Source: JALCLA01 sp965653565 (GTDB lineage Bacteria > Pseudomonadota > Gammaproteobacteria > Xanthomonadales > Xanthomonadaceae). Taken from it: a DNA stretch of 49,067 bases. This document shows positions 6,366-17,700 of the stretch, piece by piece. A program made the position numbers and the translations under genes. Numbering within the stretch: the stretch's first letter is position 1; each line of letters begins with the position of its first letter. The DNA lies in NCBI GenBank assembly GCA_965653565.1, contig CBFHAI010000030.1:1-49067 (forward strand). The letters run 5' to 3'. Under the pieces are notes generated by a model. It ran no database searches. It was not told where the DNA came from and worked only from the letters and a program-made list of their open reading frames with translations.

Positions 6366-9137
6366 ATGGAGTCGGCGTTCATCGCCAGTCTGCTGCAGCA
6401 TCCCGCGCGGCGTGCCTTGCTGGTGCTCGATGCGCAGGGCAACGTGATGTTGCGCAACTCGGTGGCGGAAGGCTTGCAGGCGCCTCCGCTGGCGCTGGCG
6501 CTCGGGGCCGAACTGGCGGCCGCCAGGGCACGGCTGGTCGAGCATCCGGAGCAGGTGATCGAACTCGACGTGCCGCACGAGCCGTGGCCGTTGACCGGTT
6601 ATCTGCGCGCGGTGTGCGAGGACGGCGGTGCGCCGATCGGCTACACGCTGAGCCTGTACGAAGAGAACGACCTGGCCGCGCTCGCCGATGCGCCCGAGCG
6701 AGCGCGCTGGCGATTCGCGTTGGAAAACGCCGAAGACGGCCTGTGGGACTGGAGCGCCGAAACCGGCGAGGTGTATCGCTCGCCGCGCTGTTTCCGCATG
6801 CTCGGCTATGCCGACGATGCGCTGGCCGGCACGGTGGAAAGCTGGCAATCGCTGGTGCATCCGGACGATCGCGCCGCGCAGCAGCAAGCGATCGAGGATC
6901 ATCTGCGCGGCGGCCGGCCGAATTACCAGGCCGAGTACCGGGTGCGCGATGCACAGGGCCATTGGCGCTGGATCCTCGATCGCGGCAAGGTGCTGGCGTG
7001 GGGGCCGGACGGCCGCGCGCGCCGCGTCATCGGCACCCATACCGACGTCACCGCGTACAAGGCGCTCGAAACGCGCCTGCGCGAGCGCGAACGCATGCTC
7101 AACCAGGCCCAGAGCCAGGCCCGCATGGGCAGCTGGACCTGGAAACTCGGCCGCGACGAAGTGCGCTGGTCGAACGAGCTTTACCGCATCTTCGGCTGGC
7201 CCACCGAGCAGCCGCCGCCGAAGATGGCCGAGCAACATTCGCTGTGGACGCCCGATTCGTTCGCGCGCCTGAGCGCGGCGCTCGAACGCGCACGCGCGGA
7301 AGGCGCGCCGTTCAGCCTCGAACTCGATCTGCGCCGCGCCGACGACGGCGAAGTGCGCCACACGCTCAGCCGCGGCGAAGCGCTGCGCGACGAGAGCGGC
7401 GACATCGTGCGCGTGGTCGGCGTGCTGCAGGACGTCACCGAACTGCGCCTGGAGCAGGAAGCGCGCCGGCGCGAACGCCAGCTGCTCGATCGGGTCAGCG
7501 AAATCGGCAACATCGGCGGTTTCGAACTGCACGTCAAAAGCGGCGAATTGTTCTTCACCGATCAGTCGTATCGCATCCTTGGCGCCGACCCTGCAGCGCG
7601 CTTGAGCGCCTCGACCGTGGTCGGCCTCTACGCGCCCGAATCGCAGTCGATGGTGCGCGAAGCGGTGCGCAACGCGATCATCACCGGCGGCCCGTTCGAT
7701 TTCGAACTGGAACTCACGCACTCTTCCGGCAGGCGGTTGTGGATCCGCCTGCAAGGCGAGGCCGAGATGCAGAACCGGCGCTGCGTGCGCCTGTTCGGCA
7801 CGTTGCAGGACGTCTCCGAGCGCCGCGCCGCGCAGGCGCGTATCTCGCACCTGGCGCATTACGACGCGCTCACCGGTCTGCCCAACCGCGTGCTGTTCGG
7901 CGATCGCGCCAGTGTCGCGATCGCGCGCGCGCGGCGCAATCACATTCCGCTGGCGCTGCTGTACATCGATCTGGACAACTTCAAGAACGTCAACGACAGC
8001 CTCGGCCACGCCGCCGGCGATCTGTTGCTGAAGGAAGTCGCGCGCCGTTTCGTTGGCTGCGTCCGCGCGTCCGATACCGTCTGCCGCCAGGGCGGCGACG
8101 AATTCCTCGTGCTGCTGCCGGAAATCCGCAATCCGGAAGATGCCGGCGTGATCGCGCAGAAACTGCTGCATTCGCTCGAAGCGCCGGTGTCGCTGCCCGG
8201 CATGGAAGCGGCGGTCGGCTGCAGCGTCGGCATCGCGCTGCTCGGCGAACAGGGTTCCGATCTCGACACGCTGCTTCGCAACGCCGACACCGCGATGTAC
8301 GAAGCCAAGTCGGCCGGCCGTCGCCGCTATCGTTTCTTTTCGGAAGAACTGCAGCAGCGCGCGCATCGCCGCCTGACGCTGGAAAACGAGTTGCGCGATG
8401 CGCTGATGCAGAAGCGTTTCCTGCTGCACTATCACCCTCAGATCGATCTGGAAAGCGGCCGCGTGGTGGGGCTCGAAGCCTTGCTGCGGCTGCGCGTCGA
8501 GGGCGCGCCACCGCGCAGCGCCGGCGAATTCATCGCGACCGCCGAAGACAGCGGACTGATCCTGCCACTCGGCGAATGGGTGATCGAAACCGCCTGCAGC
8601 CAGCTGCGCGCCTGGCGCGAGAAAGGCTTTGCCGATCTGCGCGTGGCGTTGAACGTTTCATCGTCGCAGCTGCGGCACAACGATTTCGTCGCGCATTTGA
8701 AGGAAGTCTGTGCCCGCCACGGGCTGCCGACGTCGGCGGTCGAAATCGAATTGCGCGAGTCGGTGCTGATGGACGACCCGGAATTCGCGCAGAACGTGCT
8801 GCGCCTGCTGGCCGAGGCCGGTGTCTCGGTGGCGGTGGACGATTTCGGTACCGGCTTCTCCAATCTGGCGCAGTTGCGCCGTTTCCGGCTCAGCCGCCTG
8901 AAGATCGATCGCGGCTTCGTGGCGACCCTGGAAAGCGAGCCCGAGCATGCGCGCGTGGCCGACGCCATCGTCTCGCTCGGCCACGCGCTCGGCATGCGCG
9001 TGATCGCCGAAGGCGTGGAATCGGCGGCGGTGCTGGCGACGTTGCGCAGCCTGGGCTGCGATGAGGCGCAGGGACATTTCCTGAGCCTGCCGCTCGATGC
9101 GGCCGAGATTCCGGCCTGGTTGCTGGCGCGCAATTGA
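6366..9137 (+). CDS. PAS-GGDEF-EAL cyclic-di-GMP enzyme, both motifs intact
   Basis: 923 residues with no membrane segment. A poorly conserved N-terminal sensor-like region (1-105) is followed by three PAS/PAC repeats at about 110-235, 240-365 and 375-490, each ending in a GxxxDVT or LQDVSE type PAC end. Then a GGDEF domain (about 495-655) has GGDEF at 576-580 and an inhibitory RxxD site (RASD) five residues upstream. The EAL domain (about 670-920) has EAL at 704-706, DDFGTG, LKIDRGF and AEGVE, so every recognisable phosphodiesterase residue is present. Diguanylate cyclase and c-di-GMP phosphodiesterase activities are both possible; the net direction cannot be read from sequence. ATG 6366 was chosen because of GGAGG 8 bp upstream. 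Confidence 0.92.
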   Translation: MESAFIASLLQHPARRALLVLDAQGNVMLRNSVAEGLQAPPLALALGAELAAARARLVEHPEQVIELDVPHEPWPLTGYLRAVCEDGGAPIGYTLSLYEENDLAALADAPERARWRFALENAEDGLWDWSAETGEVYRSPRCFRMLGYADDALAGTVESWQSLVHPDDRAAQQQAIEDHLRGGRPNYQAEYRVRDAQGHWRWILDRGKVLAWGPDGRARRVIGTHTDVTAYKALETRLRERERMLNQAQSQARMGSWTWKLGRDEVRWSNELYRIFGWPTEQPPPKMAEQHSLWTPDSFARLSAALERARAEGAPFSLELDLRRADDGEVRHTLSRGEALRDESGDIVRVVGVLQDVTELRLEQEARRRERQLLDRVSEIGNIGGFELHVKSGELFFTDQSYRILGADPAARLSASTVVGLYAPESQSMVREAVRNAIITGGPFDFELELTHSSGRRLWIRLQGEAEMQNRRCVRLFGTLQDVSERRAAQARISHLAHYDALTGLPNRVLFGDRASVAIARARRNHIPLALLYIDLDNFKNVNDSLGHAAGDLLLKEVARRFVGCVRASDTVCRQGGDEFLVLLPEIRNPEDAGVIAQKLLHSLEAPVSLPGMEAAVGCSVGIALLGEQGSDLDTLLRNADTAMYEAKSAGRRRYRFFSEELQQRAHRRLTLENELRDALMQKRFLLHYHPQIDLESGRVVGLEALLRLRVEGAPPRSAGEFIATAEDSGLILPLGEWVIETACSQLRAWREKGFADLRVALNVSSSQLRHNDFVAHLKEVCARHGLPTSAVEIELRESVLMDDPEFAQNVLRLLAEAGVSVAVDDFGTGFSNLAQLRRFRLSRLKIDRGFVATLESEPEHARVADAIVSLGHALGMRVIAEGVESAAVLATLRSLGCDEAQGHFLSLPLDAAEIPAWLLARN

Positions 9138-9259
9138 ACGCAATACAGGGAAAAACACCCACGAACATCGATTGCGACGGCCATCCCTGAAATTCCGGCG
9201 GTTGCCCGTGTAGCCTGCGTGATCCGCGTTCTCCACGCAGCTCCGGCGCTCGTCCCGCA

Positions 9260-11017
9260 ATGGGTCAACCGACCGATCCCAATCCTGCCCTGCATCGCCC
9301 GCCGCGGCCGCCGTTGCAGGCGCGCATCGCCACGCTCGCGCAGCTGGGCGGCTTCGAGTGGCGGCCGGATCAGGCACGGATCGAGTGGAACGACGAATGC
9401 CGCCGGCTGCATCTGAGCGTCGATGCCGCACCGCCCACGCTGACCGATCTGCTGGCGTTTTACGATCGCGACGGCGCGCAACGGGTACATGAGGCGATGC
9501 AGCGGCTGCGCGATGGCGACAGCGCGTTCGAACGCGTCGACGTGCGGCTGGCGCGCACGCTCGGCGACAAGCCGCAGACGCTGCGACTGAGCCTGCACCG
9601 CGATCCGGAAGAAGGCGAACTGCATGCCGTGACCGGCGTGTTCCAGGAACTGCGCACGGACACGGTGCCCGGACGCAGCGACACCCTCGCGCATACCGAC
9701 ATGCTGACCGGCCTGGCCAATCGCCGCGGCCTGATGGCGCATGGCGGCGTGGCGGTGGAGCACGCGCGGCAGAGCGGCCGGCCGCTGGCGGTGCTGTTTC
9801 TCGACCTCGACCATTTCAAGGCGGTCAACGACACCCTCGGCCATCACGCCGGCGACGAATTGCTGCGCGAAGTCGCACGCAGACTCGACGCCAGCGTACG
9901 CGGCAGCGACGTGGTGGCGCGCCAGAGCGGCGACGAGTTCATCATCGTGCTCAGCGAGGTGAACCGGCCGCAGGATGCCGCGCTGGTCGCGCAGAAAATC
10001 CTCGACAGCCTGCTGCGGCCGATCGCGGTGCTCGAACAGAATGTGCAGATCGGTTGCAGCATCGGCGTGGCGCTGCTGGCCGAAGGCGTGAGCGATCTGC
10101 CGGCGCTGATGCGCGCCGCCGATACCGCGATGTACGCCGCGAAACAGTCCGGCCGCAACGCCTTCCGCTTCTACAGCGACGCGCTCGATCAACGCCAGCA
10201 ACGCCGTAACGAACGCGAGCAGGAACTGCGCCGCGCACTGGCGCGCGACGAGTTGTTCCTGGTCTATCAGCCGACGGTGACGCTCGACGAAGGGCGCATC
10301 GGCAGCATCGAAGTGTTGCTGCGCTGGCGCGGGCCGGATGGCGAAATGCGCCAGCCCGCCGAGTTCCTGCCGCTGGCCGAAGACACCGGCGAGATCGTGC
10401 CGATCGGCTACTGGGGCCTGCGCGAAGCCTGCCGCCAGGCGCATCGCTGGAGCAATGCGGGGCTGCTGTTCGAGCGCATCGCGATCAATCTGTCGGCGCA
10501 GCAATTGCGCGAACCGCTGTTCGTCGAACAGGTGAAGGCCATCCTCGCCGAATGCGAATGGCCGGCGCCGCGGCTCGAATTCGAAGTCACCGAATCGACG
10601 CTGATGCAGGATCGCGACGCCACTCGCCGCGTGCTCGGCGCGCTGCGTTCACAGGGCGTGAGCGTGTCGGTGGACGACTTCGGCACCGGCTTCTCCAACC
10701 TGCTTTATCTGCATCGCGTCCAGGTCAATTGCCTGAAGCTCGATCGCCACTTCGCGCTCGGCATGGAAGACGATCCGGGCCTGTGCGATCTGGCCCGAGC
10801 GATGATCGAAATGGGTCACGCGCTGCACTTGCGGATGGTGGCCAAGGGCGTGGAATCGGCGTTTTCCGCGCAATTCCTGGCCGAGCATCGGTGCGACGAG
10901 GGCCAGGGATTCCATTTCGCGCGGCCGATGCCGGCCGCCGACATCATGCTGTGGTGGCAGGCGCGCGAGTTGTCGCAACTCGCGCGCCGTGCGACGACCG
11001 GGCTCAATCCCGGCTGA
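9260..11017 (+). CDS. PAS-like/GGDEF/EAL protein with altered catalytic motifs
   Basis: 585 residues. Residues about 20-135 form a PAS-like N-terminus, followed by GGDEF (about 145-300) and EAL (about 315-570). The cyclase signature reads SGDEF (223-227) instead of GGDEF, with the RxxD site RGSD kept upstream. The EAL motif reads EVL (351-353). The catalytic glutamate of the AEGVE segment is replaced by lysine (about residue 529, AKGVE), while DDFGTG, LKLDRHF and the late Gln are kept. Loss of this Glu is expected to abolish phosphodiesterase activity, so it may act as a c-di-GMP receptor or a weak cyclase. It lies 122 bp after the intact paralogue, and no promoter or terminator is obvious between them. 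Confidence 0.88.
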   Translation: MGQPTDPNPALHRPPRPPLQARIATLAQLGGFEWRPDQARIEWNDECRRLHLSVDAAPPTLTDLLAFYDRDGAQRVHEAMQRLRDGDSAFERVDVRLARTLGDKPQTLRLSLHRDPEEGELHAVTGVFQELRTDTVPGRSDTLAHTDMLTGLANRRGLMAHGGVAVEHARQSGRPLAVLFLDLDHFKAVNDTLGHHAGDELLREVARRLDASVRGSDVVARQSGDEFIIVLSEVNRPQDAALVAQKILDSLLRPIAVLEQNVQIGCSIGVALLAEGVSDLPALMRAADTAMYAAKQSGRNAFRFYSDALDQRQQRRNEREQELRRALARDELFLVYQPTVTLDEGRIGSIEVLLRWRGPDGEMRQPAEFLPLAEDTGEIVPIGYWGLREACRQAHRWSNAGLLFERIAINLSAQQLREPLFVEQVKAILAECEWPAPRLEFEVTESTLMQDRDATRRVLGALRSQGVSVSVDDFGTGFSNLLYLHRVQVNCLKLDRHFALGMEDDPGLCDLARAMIEMGHALHLRMVAKGVESAFSAQFLAEHRCDEGQGFHFARPMPAADIMLWWQARELSQLARRATTGLNPG

Positions 11018-11029
11018 GTGCGCCTGGCT

Positions 11030-11239
11030 TCAGCGCGGCTTGAACATCGCCGCGTCGATGATCGACCACAGATGCACGATCCAGCCGAGCATGATGATCC
11101 ACAGCAGGCCGGCGAACACGAAATGCAGCACGGCGGCGATCAAGCGGCCCTGCACCAGCTGGCCCAGCCCCGGAATGAAGAAACTGCACAGCGCGGCGAT
11201 GACATTGCCGGCGCTGCCCTGGCCTGTGGTGGTGGTCAT
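11030..11239 (-). CDS. Small membrane protein, TM2-like
   Basis: 69 residues with two hydrophobic helices around a short charged turn (segments near residues 12-32 and 36-60; motif FIPGLGQLVQGR). This is the pattern of small TM2/YqaE-like inner-membrane proteins whose function is not established. The ATG at 11239 has a strong Shine-Dalgarno, AGGAG, seven bases upstream, which decides the start over an in-frame extension to 11314. It is transcribed convergently with the GGDEF/EAL gene and in the same direction as the S9 peptidase upstream. Confidence 0.7.
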   Translation of the reverse strand: MTTTTGQGSAGNVIAALCSFFIPGLGQLVQGRLIAAVLHFVFAGLLWIIMLGWIVHLWSIIDAAMFKPR

Positions 11240-11261
11240 GCGATTGCTCCTGGTTGCGCGA

Positions 11262-11314
11262 TTGCCCGGATCAGGACGGCAGGGTGCAGCAAAAGTGACC
11301 GCCGATCCGGGCAA
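11262..11314. repeat. Perfect 11-bp inverted repeat between two minus-strand genes
   Basis: TTGCCCGGATC at 11262-11272 is matched exactly by GATCCGGGCAA at 11304-11314, with a 31-bp spacer. It lies between the end of the S9 peptidase gene and the start of the small membrane-protein gene. There is no T-run, so it is not a canonical Rho-independent terminator. It may be an operator or a transcript-end hairpin. Confidence 0.5.
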
Positions 11315-11334
11315 CGCCGTTCATCCGGCGCGGC

Positions 11335-13305
<1,971 letters not shown>

Positions 13306-13453
13306 AGGGCGACACTCCGGTTGGACAGGCTGCGGAAGCTATCACGACCGCGCACGCCGTTCGCGTCCCGTCGGTCAGTGAGCCGCGGCACAGCCGCGCT
13401 GCGCAGATTTGCTAGGCTGATCGTTCGCCCGCCATCGTGTCCGCCACCCCGAA

Positions 13454-14419
13454 ATGCCCCGTCCCCACCCGCCCCGCACTCCGCCGCAACGCCCGGCTCC
13501 GAAAGCCCGGCGCACCGCCGCGCCGCAAGCCGTGCGACCGGCCGGCTGGGATTGGCGCGAGCGGTTGCCGCATTACTGGAAGTTGATCCGCGGCGATCGG
13601 CCAATCGGCATCCTGCTATTGCTGTGGCCCACGTGGTGGGCGCTGTGGCTGGCGGCGGAAGGGTTGCCGCCGCTCGGCACCCTCTTCATCTTCACCGCCG
13701 GCGTGTGGCTCACGCGCTCGGCGGGCTGCGTGATCAACGACTACGCCGACCGCTGGCTCGATCCGCAGGTCGCGCGCACCCGCAACCGTCCGCTCGCCAC
13801 CGGCGCGGTGCGCGGCCGCGAAGCCTTGCTGGTGTTCGCGGCGTTGATGCTGGTGGCCTTCGGCCTGGTGCTGCTCACCAATCGCCTGACGGTGTACCTG
13901 AGCTTCGTCGGCATCGCGCTGGCGGCGAGCTATCCATACCTGAAGCGCTATACCTATCTGCCGCAGGTCTATCTCGGCCTGGCCTTCGGCTGGGGCATTC
14001 CGATGGCGTTCGCCGCCGTGCAGGGCAGCGTGCCGCCGCTGGCCTGGCTGCTGTTCTGCGCCAACGTGCTGTGGGCGACGGCCTACGACACCTGGTATGC
14101 GATGGTCGATCGCGACGACGATATCCGCGCCGGCGCGAAATCCACCGCAATCCTGTTCGGCGATGCCGACCTGATCGCGCAAGGCGTGTTGTATGCGATG
14201 TTCCTCGCCGCGATGGCGCTGGTCGGACAACGTGCGGAACTGAGCCCGGTCTACTTCGCCGCGATCGGCGTGGCGGCCCTGTTCGTCGCCTGGGAATTCT
14301 GGCGCGCGCGCGACCGCTCGCCGGGCGGCTGTTTCGCGGCGTTCCTGCACAACAACTATGTCGGTGCGGCGATCTTCGCCGGCATCGCGGTGCACTACGC
14401 GACGCTGCCGGCGGGGTAG
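13454..14419 (+). CDS. ubiA: 4-hydroxybenzoate polyprenyltransferase
   Basis: 321 residues with about eight membrane helices. Two Asp-rich prenyltransferase motifs are present: NDYADRWLD starting at about residue 95, and YDTWYAMVDRDDD starting at about 211. The following GAKSTAILFG is typical of UbiA. It attaches the polyprenyl tail to 4-hydroxybenzoate in ubiquinone synthesis at the inner membrane. The protein is about 30 residues longer than E. coli UbiA because of a Pro/Arg-rich N-terminus; no strong Shine-Dalgarno supports ATG 13454, so a start nearer the first helix is possible. It stands alone, without ubiC. Confidence 0.93.
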   Translation: MPRPHPPRTPPQRPAPKARRTAAPQAVRPAGWDWRERLPHYWKLIRGDRPIGILLLLWPTWWALWLAAEGLPPLGTLFIFTAGVWLTRSAGCVINDYADRWLDPQVARTRNRPLATGAVRGREALLVFAALMLVAFGLVLLTNRLTVYLSFVGIALAASYPYLKRYTYLPQVYLGLAFGWGIPMAFAAVQGSVPPLAWLLFCANVLWATAYDTWYAMVDRDDDIRAGAKSTAILFGDADLIAQGVLYAMFLAAMALVGQRAELSPVYFAAIGVAALFVAWEFWRARDRSPGGCFAAFLHNNYVGAAIFAGIAVHYATLPAG

Positions 14420-14659
14420 CTCGAAGGCAGGTCCTGTTCTGCCTGGCCTGCTTGCCACGTTTCGCGGCCGCGTGGATTACGTCGCCATCGTCCAGGCGCC
14501 ACTTCCCGTCGCGGTAACCACTCGTCGGCGAGACACGGTCGCCTGCGCGATGAGTCAGCGACAGCGCACGCGACGACCGTCTCGCTACCTCGTCCGCAAT
14601 TCCATCTTGTTTCGTACAGGAGATCGCCGGTCGCTCGCTGACCCGCGATGGTTTCCGCC

Positions 14660-14680
14660 TGCCCGGCTTCGCTCCGGGCA
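14660..14680 (+). other. 7-bp stem-loop in the leader of the RHS gene
   Basis: TGCCCGG (14660-14666) pairs perfectly with CCGGGCA (14674-14680) around a seven-base loop, 33 bp ahead of the RHS start codon. No T-run follows. The rest of the 293-bp gap 14420-14712 shows no gene or clear promoter. The hairpin could influence translation or simply end the ubiA transcript. Confidence 0.35.
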
Positions 14681-14712
14681 CTCCGACACAAACAACAAGA
14701 ACTGGAGTCGCG

Positions 14713-17700
14713 ATGAGAAGTCTCACCTCTTCGGGTTCCCGCGGCCGTGCTGCATGCGCATTCGCCTTCGGGATAGCGATGCTGTTGGCGTCCCGGCACG
14801 AAGCACGAGCGGCGATCGTCGATGTCACCGACGCCAACGCACCCAAACCGGTCGTGGTAAGTGCGGGTGGAAGTTCCGATGGTGGCGCGCTCACCGTGGT
14901 GGACTCCGCGATCAATCGCATGAGCGCGGCCAAGGGATTGCAGCCGCTCGGCGATAACGCGTTCGGCGAGTCGCACGATCTGTTCACCGGGAATCTGAGT
15001 TTCCAGGTCACCGATGTCCGGCTGCAAGGCACCGGGCCGGATATCGAGATCACGCGCAGTCTGAATGTGCGCACGAGTGCGTCGGCGTGGTGGGTGCGCG
15101 AGCGCGCCTTCGGCGATTGGGATCTCGAACTGCCACGGCTCACCACGAAGACGCCGCATCCGGCGTTGCAGGCGCCTTGGCAAGTGGCCGGCGCGAATCC
15201 CTCGGCGCGTTGTTCGAACTTCGGCAATGCCCGCAACGTGACGATCAACAACTTCGTGCACCAGGCGTCGGAATGGTGGGAAGGCGTGCAGCTGGTCGTG
15301 CCGGGGCAGGGCAATCAGGAAGTGTTGCTGCGCGCCGCGCAGAACACCGCGAGCCCGACGATGCAGTTCAACGGTGCGCCGCTGACGTTCCCGCTGGTGA
15401 CGGCGCGCCACTGGATGATTTCCTGCCTGCCGCAGACCAGCAACGGCACACCGGGTGATGCGTTTCTCGCCGTGTCGCCACAAGGCGACAAATACTGGTT
15501 CGATCACCTCGTCACCGGCGGCCGGGATTGGTACGTGCTGCCTTTCGCGTCCGGATACGCGCTGTACCGCTACGACGCGCAGATGCTTCCGAGCCGCATC
15601 GAAGATCGCCACGGCAACTGGCTCGACTTCGACTACGACGGCGCCCGCCTCACCGGCATCACGGCCAGCGATGGGCGAGCCGTGAGCGTCACGTGGCAGT
15701 CGGTGAACAACCTCTCTTTCATTACGGCGGTAACCGAGCAGCCGGGCGATGCGAAACAGCGCAGTTGGGCGTACGGCTATCTCACGCCGAATTCGGGCCG
15801 CACGCTCAACAAGGTCACGCTGCCCGATCAGAGTGCCTGGACTTACAACTTCGAGAAGATGACGCGCTACTGCCTGTGGTGGCAGGCCGACGCGCAGAGC
15901 CCCTGGTGCGACGACAATTCGGGCAACTGGGGCCAGAACATCGGCACCGTCACCGCGCCGTCGGGACTCGTCGGTTCGTTCGAAATCCAGGGCGGTTTCG
16001 GCGGACGCATCCTGCTGCCGGAATTCACCACGCCGGATTGCTATCACGAACCGCAGGGCCCCGCCGACGGATTCTTCACCGTCCTGCTGTTCTCGAAAAC
16101 CTACAGCGGACCCGGCCTGACACCCGCCAAGTGGACGGTCGTCAACACTTGTCCCTATCCGGGCTGCGTCAACACGGTCCCCAATACCTACCTCAAGGGA
16201 ATCCTCGATCCGCAGGGCCGCCGCACGTTGCATTACTTCGACGCGGTGTGGTGCAGCGCCGATTTCGGCGACGTGAAGCGGACGGACATCGGCGCGGTGA
16301 TCGACGCGCAGAACAACATTGTCAGCACCGCAAGAACGATCACAGTGACGAATTCACCCACCGATGCGGGGCCCTACCCCACCCGCATCGGGCTCGTGCC
16401 GCAGACTTACGCCAACCGCCGCCAGCTCGAACACCTGCGGCCGCTCAAGCAACGCACCATCACGCAGGACGGCGCTACCTTCACATGGACCGCCGCGTCG
16501 TTCGATACTTTCGGGCGCCCGGTGCAGGTGCAGCGATCCAGTTCGCTCGGCCATTCGCGCACGGAGACGACGAGCTACAAGGATCACCTACCGCGCTGGT
16601 TGCTCGGACAGGTCGCGACGTTGACCGAGCAGTCGACAGGCGCCGTGATGTTCGGTCAAAGCTTCGATGCCGTCACCGGCAACGCGTCGAGCCAGTCGCA
16701 GTTCGGCAAGCTCGCGCAGACACTGACGTATCACACCGATGGAACCGTCGCGACGATCTCGGACGCCAAGTCGCAGACCCTCGAATACCAGAACTACAAG
16801 CGCGGCATTCCGCAGACGGTTATGCAGCCCGACGGCGTGTCGACGCATGCCGCCGTCGACAACCTCGGACAGATCGGTTCGACGACGGACGGTACGGGCT
16901 TCACGACGACTTATGGTTACGATCCCGCCGGCCGCCTGAACAGCACGACCTATCCGGCCGGCGACGCCATTGCATGGGCGCCGGAAACCATGGTGTTCGA
17001 ACGCGTGCCGGTGTCCGAGTACGGCATTGCCGCGGGTCATTGGCGCGCCACTGCCTCACACGGCAACCACAGAAAGACGATCTACTTCGACGGCCGCTGG
17101 CAGCCGATCCTGACGCGCGAATACGATGTCGCGGATGCGGCCGGCACCGATCGATTCGTGGCGCGCCAATTCGACTTCGCTGGCCACGAAACCTTCGTGT
17201 CGTATCCGGTCGACAACGTCGCGACGTGGAGCGCGATCACGCAAGGCCGTCGCACCGAGTACGACATCCTGGGCCGCGTCACCCGCCGCGAACAGGATTC
17301 GGAGCTCGGCGAACTGGCGACGGCGACGGCGTACCTGAGCCCGTTCAAGGTGCAGGTCACCTCGCCGAAGAATCTGTCGACCACGACCACCTTCTTCGCG
17401 CTCGACGAACCCACTTATGAGGCGCCGCTCGTCACCGTGGCGCCAGAAGGCATCACGTCCACCGTCGTGCGCGATGTATTCGGCAAACCAACATCGATCA
17501 CGCGCAGCGGCAGCTGGAACAATGCGCCGATCAGCGCCACCCGCAGCTTCGTCTACGACGCCAACCAGAAACTGTGCAAAGCCATCGAACCCGATGCCGG
17601 CACCACGGTCATCGATTACGACCTGGCCGGCGACGTCCTCTGGCGCGCTACCGGCCTCAACCTGCCGGCCCCGAACACCTGCGATCGAAACAACGTGCCG

